Positions 34,915 through 44,934 of a stretch of DNA of 46,413 bases are shown here, piece after piece. Every line of letters begins with the position of its first letter. Within the stretch, counting starts at the first letter, position 1. Origin of the DNA: Polymorphobacter sp. (GTDB taxonomy: Bacteria; Pseudomonadota; Alphaproteobacteria; Sphingomonadales; Sphingomonadaceae); NCBI RefSeq assembly GCF_025362435.1, contig NZ_JANYGL010000089.1:1-46413 (forward strand), in the 5' to 3' direction. A program made the translations under genes and the position numbers. Under the pieces are notes generated by a model, which was given only the letters and a program-made list of their open reading frames with translations, did no database searches and had not been told where the DNA came from.

Positions 34915-35811
34915 TTAGTCCCCCTTGCTTCGCGAAGTATGTCGAGCGGCATAGTCCCCGATCCACTCGGCCGTGCGCTGCAGACCACCAAACGGGTAGA
35001 AGTGCAACCGCACCGCACCATGCCCGGGGGTGATGCCCTTGCCGAGCGCATCGACGAGCCGGTCGGGGCCGGCGGTGCCGAGCAGTTTGGTCAGCGACAC
35101 GCCGTACTTCGACATCACGCTGGCGGTCGCGCCGACACCGCAATGGGCGGCGAAGCGGAGGAGCGTCTTGATCACCGCGGGACCGGGGACGCCGATCCGC
35201 ACCGGCGCGGTAATGCCACGCGCGCGCAACTCGCCGAGCCATGCCAGCAACGGGTCGGCGTCGAAGCCGAACTGCGTGACGACGAGCGGTGCCATGCCGC
35301 GGTCGGTGACCTCGCGGTTCTTCTCGGCGAGTGCCGCCCACAGTTCGGGCGACTGCATCGCCGGGTGGCCGTCGGGGTGCCCGGCGATGCCGACCGCCTT
35401 GATGCCATGACGTTCGAACAACCCGGTGCGGAGCAGCGACATCGTGTCGGCGAACGGCCCGACCGGGACAGGGGGATCACCCGCGACGAGGAAGACGCGG
35501 CGGACGCCGGCCTCGGCGGTCGAGCGCTCGACGATCGCGGCGAGTTCGTCGTGCGAGGTGATGCGGCGCGCCGACAGGTGCGGCATCGGCTCGAAGCCGA
35601 GCGCGCGGACGCGGATCGCGGCGGCGATGCGCGCGTCCATCGTTTCGCCGGGGAGGAAAGTGATCGCGATCGGCGTGTCGGGGACGATCGCCGGGGCCGC
35701 GACCCCGAGGGCGTCGACGTCCTTCGCCGTCATCTCGAGCGAATAGCCGTCGGTCATGACTGCCGGCGCCGGCTGGGCCCATGCCGGATGTAAGGCGCTG
35801 CTGGCATCCAT
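34915..35811 (-). CDS. metF: Methylenetetrahydrofolate reductase MetF-like enzyme
   Basis: This 298-residue flavoprotein belongs to the MetF TIM-barrel family. [28 protein letters not shown] and VTQFGFDAD mark the folate and FAD sites. The usual cellular direction is methylene-THF to methyl-THF. Lying first in a divergent operon beside ligM, it more likely runs in reverse, oxidising the methyl-THF made by O-demethylation, as proposed for the metF beside ligM in Sphingobium sp. SYK-6. The ATG has GGGGAGGA upstream. Its N terminus is somewhat divergent from housekeeping MetF, consistent with a specialised copy. Confidence 0.9.
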   Translation of the reverse strand: MDASSALHPAWAQPAPAVMTDGYSLEMTAKDVDALGVAAPAIVPDTPIAITFLPGETMDARIAAAIRVRALGFEPMPHLSARRITSHDELAAIVERSTAEAGVRRVFLVAGDPPVPVGPFADTMSLLRTGLFERHGIKAVGIAGHPDGHPAMQSPELWAALAEKNREVTDRGMAPLVVTQFGFDADPLLAWLGELRARGITAPVRIGVPGPAVIKTLLRFAAHCGVGATASVMSKYGVSLTKLLGTAGPDRLVDALGKGITPGHGAVRLHFYPFGGLQRTAEWIGDYAARHTSRSKGD

Positions 35812-35918
35812 CGTCGCTGATCCTCCCCTTCAATTCCCGTCACGCCAAGCCAGATGGCCCCTAGCGCATGCGGCTTTCTTCGTATACCAGAATGTTTCAT
35901 AACCGCGAATGGGGAATC

Positions 35919-36629
35919 ATGAACGCGGCGTCGTCCGAATTGCTGCTGCTACCCGGCCTGATATGCGACGCGCGGATCTTCGCGGCGCAGTTGGAGCGGT
36001 TTGCCGGCGCGGTTGCGGTCGACGGACTGGGCGCGCGGACGAGCCTGACCGCCATGGCGCGCCATGTTCTCGACACCGTCCCCGGACGCTATTCGCTGCT
36101 CGGGCATTCGATGGGCGCGCGGGTCGCACTCGAGATCGTCCGCCTTGCGCCCGACCGCGTCGAGCGGCTCGCTTTGCTCAGCACGGGCACGCATCCGGTC
36201 CAGCCGGGCGAGGCCGACAAGCGCCATCGCCTCGTCGAGATCGGCCGGGCGGGCGGTGCGGCGGCGCTAGTCGACGCATGGCTCCCGCCGATGCTTGCAC
36301 CCGCTAATCGCGCCGACCCGGCGGTGTACGAGCCGCTTGCCACCATGTGCCGCGACAATGGCGTCGAGGTCTTCGCCGCGCAGGTCGAGGCTCTGCTGAC
36401 CCGCCCCGCGCTCGAAGGCCTGCTGCCGACGATCCGCTGCCCGGTAATGATCGCGGGGGGCAGCGAAGACGTCTGGAGCCCGCCCGCGCAGCACGAGGCG
36501 ATCCACGCCGCGATCCCGCATTCACGGCTGACAATCGTCGCGGGGGCGGGGCATATGCTGCCGGTCGAGGCCCCTGGACCACTGAACGACGCGATCGCCG
36601 CATGGCTGTCGCAACCGATTTCCCACTGA
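35919..36629 (+). CDS. Alpha/beta-fold hydrolase
   Basis: This 236-residue enzyme has the alpha/beta-hydrolase layout: nucleophile Ser64 in LLGHSMGARVA, Asp184 in GGSEDVWSPP and His212 in GAGHMLPVEAP. The oxyanion region is LLPGLICDARIF near the N terminus. I chose the ATG at 35919, just after GGGGA, over an upstream in-frame start at 35892 that lacks a ribosome-binding site. It is 37 nt before ligM and probably shares its promoter. It may release an aromatic acid from an ester (for example of vanillate) or act on a ring-cleavage product. The substrate is inferred only from its place. Confidence 0.85.
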   Translation: MNAASSELLLLPGLICDARIFAAQLERFAGAVAVDGLGARTSLTAMARHVLDTVPGRYSLLGHSMGARVALEIVRLAPDRVERLALLSTGTHPVQPGEADKRHRLVEIGRAGGAAALVDAWLPPMLAPANRADPAVYEPLATMCRDNGVEVFAAQVEALLTRPALEGLLPTIRCPVMIAGGSEDVWSPPAQHEAIHAAIPHSRLTIVAGAGHMLPVEAPGPLNDAIAAWLSQPISH

Positions 36630-36666
36630 CCAACCCCAACTGACCATCCCAAACAGGAGCGAACAG

Positions 36667-38064
36667 ATGACCGAGAATACCCTCGAAGGCGTGTTGAGCG
36701 CGGGCGGCGACATTGTCGAACTGCTGCGCAACCAGCAGACCGGTCCCAACGCCTATCCCGGCGTTCCCGCCGAATATTCGAACTGGCGCAGCGAGCAGAT
36801 CGCGTGGGTCGACACCTGCGTCCTGTTCAACCAGTCGTTCCACATGGTCGACCTTGAGGTATCGGGTCCCGACGCCTTCGCCATGCTCAACCACCTCGGC
36901 ATCAACAGCTTCAAGGGCTTCATCCCCGACCGCGCCAAGCAGTTCGTGCCGGTCACCCCCGACGGCTATGTCATCGGCGACGTCATCCTTTTCTACCTCG
37001 AGGAGAACCGCTTCAACCTCGTCGGTCGCGCGCCGGCGATCGAGTGGGTCGAATTCCACGCCCAGTCGGGCAAGTGGAACTGCACCGCCGTTCGCGACGA
37101 GCGCACCGCGGCGCGTCCCGATCCGCAGAACCGCAAGTCGTTCCGCTTCCAGCTCCAGGGGCCGAACGCGATGAAGACGCTCGAGAAGGCGCTCGGGCAG
37201 ACCCCGCCCGACCTCAAGTTCTTCCACATGACGACGATGACGATCGCCGGGAAGACGGTTCGCGCGCTGCGGCACGGCATGGCCGGGCAGCCGGGTTACG
37301 AGCTGTTCGGGCCGTTCGCCGATCACGACGTCGTCCGCCAGGCGCTGATCGATGCGGGCAAGGACTTCGGCCTGACGCTGGTCGGCGGGCGCACCTATTC
37401 GTCGAACACGCTCGAGTCGGGCTGGATCCCGTCGCCGCTCCCCGCCGTCTATACCGGCGAGGCGCTCAAGCCGTACCGCGAGTGGCTGACCGCCAACTCG
37501 TACGAAGCGAAGGCGTCGATCGGCGGCAGCTTCGTTCCCGACTCGGTCGAGGGCTATTATTTGACCCCGTGGGATCTCGGCTACGGCCCGTTCGTCAAGT
37601 TCGACCATGACTTCATCGGCCGCGAGGCGCTCGAGAAGATGGCCAACCAGCCGCACCGCAAGAAGGTCACGCTTGCGCTCGACTCCGCCGACGTCGTCCG
37701 CGTGATGAGCTCGTCGCTGCAGAAGGGCGACCGCGCCAAGTACATCGAATTTCCCTCGGCGGTCTATTCGATGCACCCGTACGACTCGGTGCTCGTCGAT
37801 GGGAAGATCGTCGGCGTGTCGACGTGGGTCGGCTACAGCGCCAACGAGGGCAAGATGCTGACGCTGGCAATGCTCGACGAGGAGCATGCGGTGCCGGGGA
37901 CGGTCGTCACCCTGTTGTGGGGGGAGCCCGACGGCGGCACGCGCAAGCCGACGGTCGAGCGCCACGTCCAGACCGAGATCAAGGCGATCGTTAGCCCGGT
38001 GCCCTACTCGGAAGTTGCCCGCGACAGCTATGCCGACAGCTGGCGTACCCGCCAGCCGGCTTAA
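36667..38064 (+). CDS. ligM: THF-dependent aromatic O-demethylase (LigM-like)
   Basis: This 465-residue enzyme belongs to the GcvT/LigM family that moves the O-methyl of vanillate or 3-O-methylgallate to THF, giving protocatechuate or gallate and 5-methyl-THF. The whole length matches LigM (471 residues in SYK-6) rather than the longer syringate enzyme DesA. The segment VGGRTYSSNTLESGW includes Tyr244, the probable counterpart of the LigM catalytic tyrosine. SGPDAFAMLNHL and LRHGMAGQPGYELFG are GcvT-fold folate-site motifs. Neighbours support the role: metF/folD/purU for the methyl group and ligAB for the protocatechuate. Substrate choice between vanillate, 3-O-methylgallate and related acids is not settled. 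Confidence 0.93.
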   Translation: MTENTLEGVLSAGGDIVELLRNQQTGPNAYPGVPAEYSNWRSEQIAWVDTCVLFNQSFHMVDLEVSGPDAFAMLNHLGINSFKGFIPDRAKQFVPVTPDGYVIGDVILFYLEENRFNLVGRAPAIEWVEFHAQSGKWNCTAVRDERTAARPDPQNRKSFRFQLQGPNAMKTLEKALGQTPPDLKFFHMTTMTIAGKTVRALRHGMAGQPGYELFGPFADHDVVRQALIDAGKDFGLTLVGGRTYSSNTLESGWIPSPLPAVYTGEALKPYREWLTANSYEAKASIGGSFVPDSVEGYYLTPWDLGYGPFVKFDHDFIGREALEKMANQPHRKKVTLALDSADVVRVMSSSLQKGDRAKYIEFPSAVYSMHPYDSVLVDGKIVGVSTWVGYSANEGKMLTLAMLDEEHAVPGTVVTLLWGEPDGGTRKPTVERHVQTEIKAIVSPVPYSEVARDSYADSWRTRQPA

Positions 38065-38077
38065 TCGCTGAGGTTAA

Positions 38078-38104
38078 GGCGCGCGTCCGAGCCGGACGCG
38101 CGCC
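38078..38104. terminator. 11-bp perfect hairpin after ligM
   Basis: GGCGCGCGTCC and GGACGCGCGCC form an 11-bp perfect stem with a 5-nt loop. The stem starts 13 nt after the ligM stop codon and ends 2 nt before the stop codon of the convergent iclR-type gene. There is no clear T-run, but it is well placed as a two-way terminator. Confidence 0.65.
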
Positions 38105-38106
38105 GC

Positions 38107-38856
38107 TCAGCTCGAGCCGAGCAGGTCGGCGGTGCGGATCAACAGGTCGGCCGCTCGCCGTTCGACTGCGGCGTCGAAGCGGACCGCTGGAATCGCGACG
38201 CTGAAGGCGCCGACGACCTCGTCGTCGATCCGCGCGACCCGGCCCATGCCGTGGATGCCGGGGGTATGCTCCTCGCGGGTGTGGGCGATGCCGCTGCGGC
38301 GGATGTCGTCGATCTCGGCCCGGAGCGCTGCCGCCGCGACGATCGTCGTCGCGGTGAAGGCGACGCGCTCGGTCTCGGCGAAATAACGGTCGAGCTCGGC
38401 GTCGGGCAGGGCTGCGAGCAGCGCCTTGCCCGCCGAGAAGCCGTGGAGCGCCGCGCGCGACCCGGTCGTGACGGCATAGCGCAGGGCATGCTCGCTCGTT
38501 TCGGTCGCGAGTGCCTCGACCTCCCAATCGCGGCGGACGAAGAACGATGCGGTTTCGTTGAGCTGGATACGCAACGTCCGCACCAGCGGCGCAACACGGT
38601 CGGCGAGCGAGAACACCGGGGCATGCGTCTGCAGCCGCGCCAGCCCCGGCCCGCTGGCGTAGCGCCGCCCGGTCCTGACCAGATACTCGCGCTCGACCAG
38701 CGTACCGAGGAGGTACGACAGGCTGCTCACCGGGATACCGAGCGCCTCCGAAATCTCCTGCGCAACCAGCGGCCGCCCGCGCGAAACGACATATTCGATG
38801 ATATCGAGCGTTCGCGTAGCCGACTTGACCAGCGTCGACAGGGAGGTGTCGGCCAT
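38107..38856 (-). CDS. IclR-family transcriptional regulator
   Basis: This 249-residue regulator has an N-terminal winged helix-turn-helix (about residues 10-70: RTLDIIEYVVSRGRPLVAQEISEALGI) and a C-terminal IclR effector domain (about 85-245, including HGFSAGKALLAALPD and TPGIHGMGRVA). IclR proteins commonly control aromatic catabolism and bind pathway acids. It is 32 nt after the SnoaL-like gene in the same direction, so it is probably the last gene of the TBDR-ligAB operon. It is a candidate regulator of both that operon and ligM. In SYK-6 the comparable genes use LysR and MarR regulators, so an IclR type would be a different control scheme. Confidence 0.92.
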   Translation of the reverse strand: MADTSLSTLVKSATRTLDIIEYVVSRGRPLVAQEISEALGIPVSSLSYLLGTLVEREYLVRTGRRYASGPGLARLQTHAPVFSLADRVAPLVRTLRIQLNETASFFVRRDWEVEALATETSEHALRYAVTTGSRAALHGFSAGKALLAALPDAELDRYFAETERVAFTATTIVAAAALRAEIDDIRRSGIAHTREEHTPGIHGMGRVARIDDEVVGAFSVAIPAVRFDAAVERRAADLLIRTADLLGSS

Positions 38857-38888
38857 CTGCTACGCCTCGCCCGTCCGCTCCGGCGGGG

Positions 38889-40541
<1,653 letters not shown>

Positions 40542-40552
40542 GCGTGGCCTTC

Positions 40553-42988
40553 CTAGAACTTGTAGCCGATCGTCCCGCCGAAGGTCCGCGGCGGCAGATA
40601 GATCGCCCCGATCAGCCGTCCCGTTGCCAGCGCGAAGGTGCTGGCCGGACGGAAGACGTCGCTCAGGTTCTTGACCCATGCCTGCACCGTGATCTTGTCG
40701 CCGTCGCGGGCATAGGTCAGCGACGCGTCGAACTGAGTGTAGGCGTTGCTGCTCTCGATATCGCGCTTGAACTCGCTGAAGTAGGTCTTGCCCTTGTACG
40801 AGACGTCGAGCGACGGCGTGACCGTGCCGTTGAGGCTCGGGGTGCCGATCTCGTAGGCGGCATGGGCGTTGGCCGACCAGCGCGGGCTGTTGCGGGTCGG
40901 GTTGCCGGCAAGCTGGATATTGCCGCCGCCGGGGGCGCCGAACGCCGTCGGATCGGGGTTGGTGACGGCGTTGTACGGGGTTCCGCCGGCGACGTTGCGC
41001 GGGTTGAGCGGGTCGAGCGTCAGATAATCGACAAAGTGCGAGTCGGTGTACGACACCGCGGTCGACAGCGTCAGCCCCTGCACCGGCCGGGCATTGGCCT
41101 CGAGCTCGAAACCCTTGGCGCGGGTCTTGGCGGCGTTCTGGAAGATCGTCTGGTAGCCGGTCGGGCCGCCGGCGATCGTCTTGTTGAGCTGGAGGCCGTT
41201 GAGGACATAGCTGTAGCCGGCAAGGTTGACCGTCAGCCAGCGCGCAACCGTCGTCTTGATGCCGGCTTCGTGGTTCTTGATTTTCTCGGGGTCGACGATC
41301 GTCGAGCTGCCCGCGGCGTTCTCGGGCGAGCCCGCCTTGAAGCCTTCCGAATAGGTATAATACAGCAGGACGTTGCGGTTGGGCTGCCACTCGATCCCGG
41401 CGGTCGGGGTGAAGTCGCGGAAGGTCCGGGCGCGATACGTGCCCGCGGCGGTGTACTGGATGACCGGGCCGAGGCCGTTGCGGGTGATGACGATCGCCGG
41501 GTTTTCCGACGTGACATGCTCGCTCGACCAGCGCCCGCCGAGCTTGACCGACACGCCCTGGAGCGCATCGACGAGCGCGCCGAGCTTGATCTCGGTCTGG
41601 CCGAACACCGCGAAGGTCTGGTCGCCGAGGTTCGAATGGGTGCAGACGCGCTTCGGGGCGATGATCGTCCCGCCGCCCGACACCGTGTTCGGCGAATAGC
41701 CGCACAGGTCATAGGCGGTGGCGAGGTTGACGCCTGCCGCGTTCAACACGCCGATGTTCGACGCCTGGCCGTTGCGGTCGGCGAGGCCAACGGTGTCGCG
41801 CGGGCGCTGCCGCTCGTTGAAATAATACAGACCGAGGACTCCGTTCATCAGGTCGGAGTTGTAGTTGAGCTGGAACTCGTTGCTGACCTGCTTCGAATCG
41901 ATCCGCCGCTCCTGCACCGTCGTCGCTTGGCCGTTGCTGGCAAGGCTGTCGATCACCGCCGACAGGTCGAGGTCCTGGAACAGCGCCGACTGGAAATTGC
42001 GGTAGTTGGCGATGTCGGTGATGCCGAGCGTGTCGGTCAGCTCGGTGTGGAAGGTGCCGGTGAAGGCGTAGGTCTGGGTGTTGGTCCCCGGGTTGGATTC
42101 GGTGGCAAGGTCGCGCGGCGCGGTCGCATAGCCGCCGCCGCCGAGCGGGGCGAGGCGGGCGACGCCGGGGAACGATGCGCGGAGGTAGTGGATCGCGCCC
42201 GACGCGTCGTTCTGGCGGAAATACTCGCCGCTGAGCAGCAGCGTCGTCTTCGGCGCGAGATCGAACAGCAGCTGGCCGCGGACCATGCGGCGGTTGAGGT
42301 TGTCGATGTCGCTGCCGTTGACCGGGTTGTGGCCGAAGCCGTCGTGGTTCTCGGTCTTGGCGGCAATGCGGAAATCGATCCCGGGGACGATCGGGCCGCC
42401 GATCGCCAACTCGGAATCGATCTGGTTGTAGTTGCCGTAGGTCAGTCGGGCGTAGCCGCGGAAGTCGTCGGTCGGCTTGGCGGTGATCAGGTTGATCGAT
42501 CCGCCGACGGCGTTGCGGCCGTACAATGCGCCCTGCGGCCCGCGCAGCACCTCGACGCGCTCGAGATCGAACAGCGAGGTCAGCTGCGCTTCGGCGCGCG
42601 CGACATAGGCGCCGTCGACGTGGAGGGCGACGCCGGTGGCGCTGCCGGTCGTCGAAGTGTTCGCCCCGACGCCGCGGATGAAGATCTTCGCCTGGTTGAA
42701 GTCGCTGCCGAAATTGACCGCCGGGACGATCGTCTGGAGATCCTGCAGGCTGTTGACCTGCGCCGACTGGAGCCGGTCGGCGCCGAGCGCGCTGACCGCG
42801 GCGCTGACGTCCTGCAGCGACTGGCGGCGCTTCTGCGCGGTAACGACGATGTCGCCGTCGACGGTCTCGGTCTCGGCGGCCGCCGCCGGGACCCCGGAGC
42901 TGGGGGTCGCTGCCGCCGGAGCCGGAGCGGTCTGGGCATAGCTGGCGGTCGAGGCGAGCAACGCTGCAGTGAGTATGATCTTTCGCAT
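40553..42988 (-). CDS. TonB-dependent receptor in the ligAB operon (fourth)
   Basis: This 811-residue receptor has a signal peptide (MRKIILTAALLASTASYAQ), a Pro/Ala linker, the TonB-box region DIVVTAQKRRQSLQDV, a plug with IFIRGVGAN and VEVLRGPQGALYGRNAVGGSIN, and a barrel ending GGTIGYKF with terminal Phe. It is the type found with sugar and aromatic catabolic genes. I chose the ATG at 42988 (AGGG 8 nt upstream) because the longer frame to 43048 adds 20 residues before the signal peptide. Being 11 nt before ligA, it probably takes up a lignin-derived aromatic, as DdvT does in SYK-6. The ligand is inferred. Confidence 0.92.
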   Translation of the reverse strand: MRKIILTAALLASTASYAQTAPAPAAATPSSGVPAAAAETETVDGDIVVTAQKRRQSLQDVSAAVSALGADRLQSAQVNSLQDLQTIVPAVNFGSDFNQAKIFIRGVGANTSTTGSATGVALHVDGAYVARAEAQLTSLFDLERVEVLRGPQGALYGRNAVGGSINLITAKPTDDFRGYARLTYGNYNQIDSELAIGGPIVPGIDFRIAAKTENHDGFGHNPVNGSDIDNLNRRMVRGQLLFDLAPKTTLLLSGEYFRQNDASGAIHYLRASFPGVARLAPLGGGGYATAPRDLATESNPGTNTQTYAFTGTFHTELTDTLGITDIANYRNFQSALFQDLDLSAVIDSLASNGQATTVQERRIDSKQVSNEFQLNYNSDLMNGVLGLYYFNERQRPRDTVGLADRNGQASNIGVLNAAGVNLATAYDLCGYSPNTVSGGGTIIAPKRVCTHSNLGDQTFAVFGQTEIKLGALVDALQGVSVKLGGRWSSEHVTSENPAIVITRNGLGPVIQYTAAGTYRARTFRDFTPTAGIEWQPNRNVLLYYTYSEGFKAGSPENAAGSSTIVDPEKIKNHEAGIKTTVARWLTVNLAGYSYVLNGLQLNKTIAGGPTGYQTIFQNAAKTRAKGFELEANARPVQGLTLSTAVSYTDSHFVDYLTLDPLNPRNVAGGTPYNAVTNPDPTAFGAPGGGNIQLAGNPTRNSPRWSANAHAAYEIGTPSLNGTVTPSLDVSYKGKTYFSEFKRDIESSNAYTQFDASLTYARDGDKITVQAWVKNLSDVFRPASTFALATGRLIGAIYLPPRTFGGTIGYKF

Positions 42989-43054
42989 TTTCGTTACCCT
43001 GTGGTGCCGGGTCTGCGCCCGGTCGAAATTGTTACTGTTGTCCGGCAAACTTGA

Positions 43055-43076
43055 TCGGGCGCGCCGTGGCGCCCGA
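43055..43076 (-). terminator. Hairpin after the MetE-like gene
   Basis: TCGGGCGC and GCGCCCGA form an 8-bp perfect stem with a 6-nt loop, 19 nt downstream of the MetE-like stop codon and before the TBDR promoter zone. A short T-containing tract follows on the minus strand. It likely separates the two units. Confidence 0.5.
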
Positions 43077-43095
43077 CGAGATGATCTTCACGCGG

Positions 43096-44223
43096 TCATC
43101 GCAGCCGCGCCGCCGCGATGTCGGCGCCCTCGCGAAGCGCGCGGAGCTTCATCCATGTCACCGCCGGGTCGATCTTGCCGTAGCCGGCGAAGGTGCCGAA
43201 GCCGCAGTCGGTGCTGGCGACGACGCGGTCGGGGCCGACGATGGCGATGAAGCGCTCGAGGCGCTGCGCGATCAGCTCGGGGTGCTCGACATAGTTCGAG
43301 CAGGTGTCGATCAGCCCCGGCGCGAGAATCTTGTCGTCGGGCAGCTTGGCGTCGCGCCAGATCGTCCACTCATGCTCGTGGCGCGGGTTGGCGCCTTCGA
43401 ACAGGATCGTCGCCGGGCGGGCGCGGAGGATGATATCGATGATCCGCTCGAGCGGAATGTCGTGGGTGTGCGGCCCTTCGTAATTGCCCCAGCAGATGTG
43501 CATCCGCATTTTGTCGGGGGCGATGTTCGCGGTGGCGGCGTTGAGCGCGTCGACATTCGCCGCGATCGTCCGCAGGAACTCGGGCTCGTCCATGTCCTGG
43601 TAGCCGGTGTGGCGCGACATCGCGAGGTCGGGGCAATCGAGCTGGACCTCGAACCCCGCCGCCGCAATCGCCTCATACTCGGGGCGCATCGCGTCGACCA
43701 ACGCGGCAAGATAGGCGTCGTGAGTCGGGTAATATTCGTTTGCCTGAAACGCCGTGATCAGCCCGGGCGACGCGGCGTTGAGGAACGCCCGCGTGCCATT
43801 GCCGTGGCGGTCGAGCGCAGCACGGAAACGTCGGATGTCGTCGTCGAGCGGTTCGAGCGTCCGCAGCTTGACCGGGGCGATGCACGCTGCGCGGGTGAAT
43901 TCCTGCGCGCCCATGATCGCGGCGAGCTTGGTCCGCAGTTCGGGCAGGGGTGCGAGGTCGAGCGCGGGCTTGCGCGCGCTGTTGCCGCCGAAGCCTTCGA
44001 GGCGCTCGATGATGTAGGTCGAATAGCCGACCTTGCCGAGCTCGCCGTCGCTGACGATCGTCACGCCCGCCGCGACCTGTTCCGCGACTGCGGCGTCGAC
44101 CGCCGACTGGACGAGCGTGTCGAACGCGACCGCGTCATACGCCTCGCCGGCGTCGCGGGCGAGGAGCAGGGGGGTGAGTTCGGGGCCGCGCGGCAGGCTG
44201 CCGACGTGCGTCGTCGCGATCAT
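43096..44223 (-). CDS. Short MetE-like (cobalamin-independent methionine synthase II family) methyltransferase
   Basis: This 375-residue protein equals the C-terminal catalytic half of MetE. The zinc ligands are all present: His242 and Cys244 in RMHICWGN, Glu276 in LFEGANP and Cys340 in STDCGFGT. HVGSLPR lies at the N terminus, and Asp196 in VQLDCPDL matches the homocysteine-binding Asp. The N-terminal folate-binding half of full MetE is missing. It could make methionine using methyl-THF from the LigM route, or act on another thiol, as the related epoxyalkane:coenzyme M transferase does. The start overlaps the stop codon of a 36-codon ORF (ATGA). Confidence 0.88.
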   Translation of the reverse strand: MIATTHVGSLPRGPELTPLLLARDAGEAYDAVAFDTLVQSAVDAAVAEQVAAGVTIVSDGELGKVGYSTYIIERLEGFGGNSARKPALDLAPLPELRTKLAAIMGAQEFTRAACIAPVKLRTLEPLDDDIRRFRAALDRHGNGTRAFLNAASPGLITAFQANEYYPTHDAYLAALVDAMRPEYEAIAAAGFEVQLDCPDLAMSRHTGYQDMDEPEFLRTIAANVDALNAATANIAPDKMRMHICWGNYEGPHTHDIPLERIIDIILRARPATILFEGANPRHEHEWTIWRDAKLPDDKILAPGLIDTCSNYVEHPELIAQRLERFIAIVGPDRVVASTDCGFGTFAGYGKIDPAVTWMKLRALREGADIAAARLR

Positions 44224-44330
44224 CGCGGCACGCCCGTGCAGCGATCAGCCAGGTGCGGCACTGGACCGAATGCCATCAGACACTTCAGGTCACGGCTGGC
44301 GACCGGCTCCTGAAAATTCTGTTCGGCCAT
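44220..44330 (-). CDS. Small ORF of 36 codons overlapping the MetE-like start
   Basis: On the minus strand an ATG at 44330 opens a 36-codon frame that ends TGA overlapping the MetE-like ATG (ATGA). The product begins MAEQNFQEPVAS, is hydrophilic and has two cysteines (CLMAFG and RCTG). A G-rich stretch (GGGGTGG) just upstream could serve as a ribosome-binding site but is weakly placed. It may be a real small protein, a translational-coupling leader, or chance. I recognise no family. Confidence 0.4.
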   Translation of the reverse strand: MAEQNFQEPVASRDLKCLMAFGPVPHLADRCTGVPR

Positions 44331-44502
44331 CGCAACCACCCCATCGGCACGCGTCCATCGTCGCTCTCATCAGCGAACTTCACATGGATGAATTTTTCAC
44401 AAGCCTGATAATAGCTCGGCCAGTCATTTCGGGCAAGTGCAACAGCACCCCGAAAGCGGAATAAGAGCGCGGTGCGACATCGGCGCCACGCCTTGGGAAG
44501 GT

Positions 44503-44808
44503 CTACGAAGGCGCTCCCTGCTCGCGATCGTCTTCGATATGCGAGGCGGACGCTTCCTTGGCGGTGAACAGGTCGTCGAGCCGACGGTGGAGCGTCGCTT
44601 CATACTCGTCCTTCGCCTGCGACGCGGGGCGCGACAAAGCGATGTCGTTGAAGATCGCCCGCTTGATCCGCGTCACCGCGGCTTCGTCGAGCACGCCAAC
44701 CTTGATCAGCTCGATCGACAGCTGCAGCAGGCCGACCGCGGTCGCCTGCGCGCGCAAGCCGACGAAGCTCAGCGTGTCATGCAGCTTCTTGCCTTCTCTC
44801 GTGTCCAT
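44503..44808 (-). CDS. Small helical protein of unknown function
   Basis: This 101-residue protein is predicted to be all-helical, with segments such as LRAQATAVGLLQLSIELIK and DEYEATLHRRLDDLF, and a charged C-terminal tail. It has no signal peptide and no motif I recognise. The ATG has GAGGA 8 nt upstream, so it looks like a genuine gene. It lies on the same strand 126 nt after pccB, with a palindrome in between that could be its operator. A link to the propionyl-CoA carboxylase locus is possible but not shown. Confidence 0.65.
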   Translation of the reverse strand: MDTREGKKLHDTLSFVGLRAQATAVGLLQLSIELIKVGVLDEAAVTRIKRAIFNDIALSRPASQAKDEYEATLHRRLDDLFTAKEASASHIEDDREQGAPS

Positions 44809-44880
44809 GGCACTGTCCTCAAACCAGCGACGGCGATCATCTCGCGTATCGCCCGGGATGCAAGCCCGCCTGCTACTGAC

Positions 44881-44906
44881 CGACCTTAGCCGACCTTCGC
44901 GAAGGT
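44881..44906. promoter_or_regulatory. 14-bp perfect palindrome with a 10-bp-phased repeat after pccB
   Basis: ACCTTCGCGAAGGT (44893-44906) is a perfect 14-bp palindrome. The left half also occurs as a direct repeat, CGACCTT at 44881 and 44891, exactly one helical turn apart. It lies between the pccB stop codon and the small helical gene, and could be an operator for the latter or a terminator hairpin. Confidence 0.45.
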
Positions 44907-44934
44907 ACGGTACGGGATCGCGCGCAAGTCACCG

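Noticed and set aside
36304-37965. A 553-codon minus-strand open frame opposite ligM
   Set aside because: The plus strand encodes LigM along its whole length; the opposite frame has low-complexity Arg/Asp/Gly content and no plausible start context.
40542-41705. A 526-codon frame that would extend ligA far upstream
   Set aside because: The extra residues overlap the TBDR coding region in another frame and have no LigA similarity; the conserved LigA part begins at the ATG at 40541.
40544-43054. An 836-codon plus-strand open frame opposite the fourth TBDR gene
   Set aside because: It is a shadow frame of a well-supported TBDR, with Arg/Gly/Val-rich composition and no recognisable motif.
44331-44502. 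A riboswitch upstream of the MetE-like gene
   Set aside because: I looked for SAM, SAH and cobalamin-type conserved stems in this gap and saw none that could be paired convincingly by eye.
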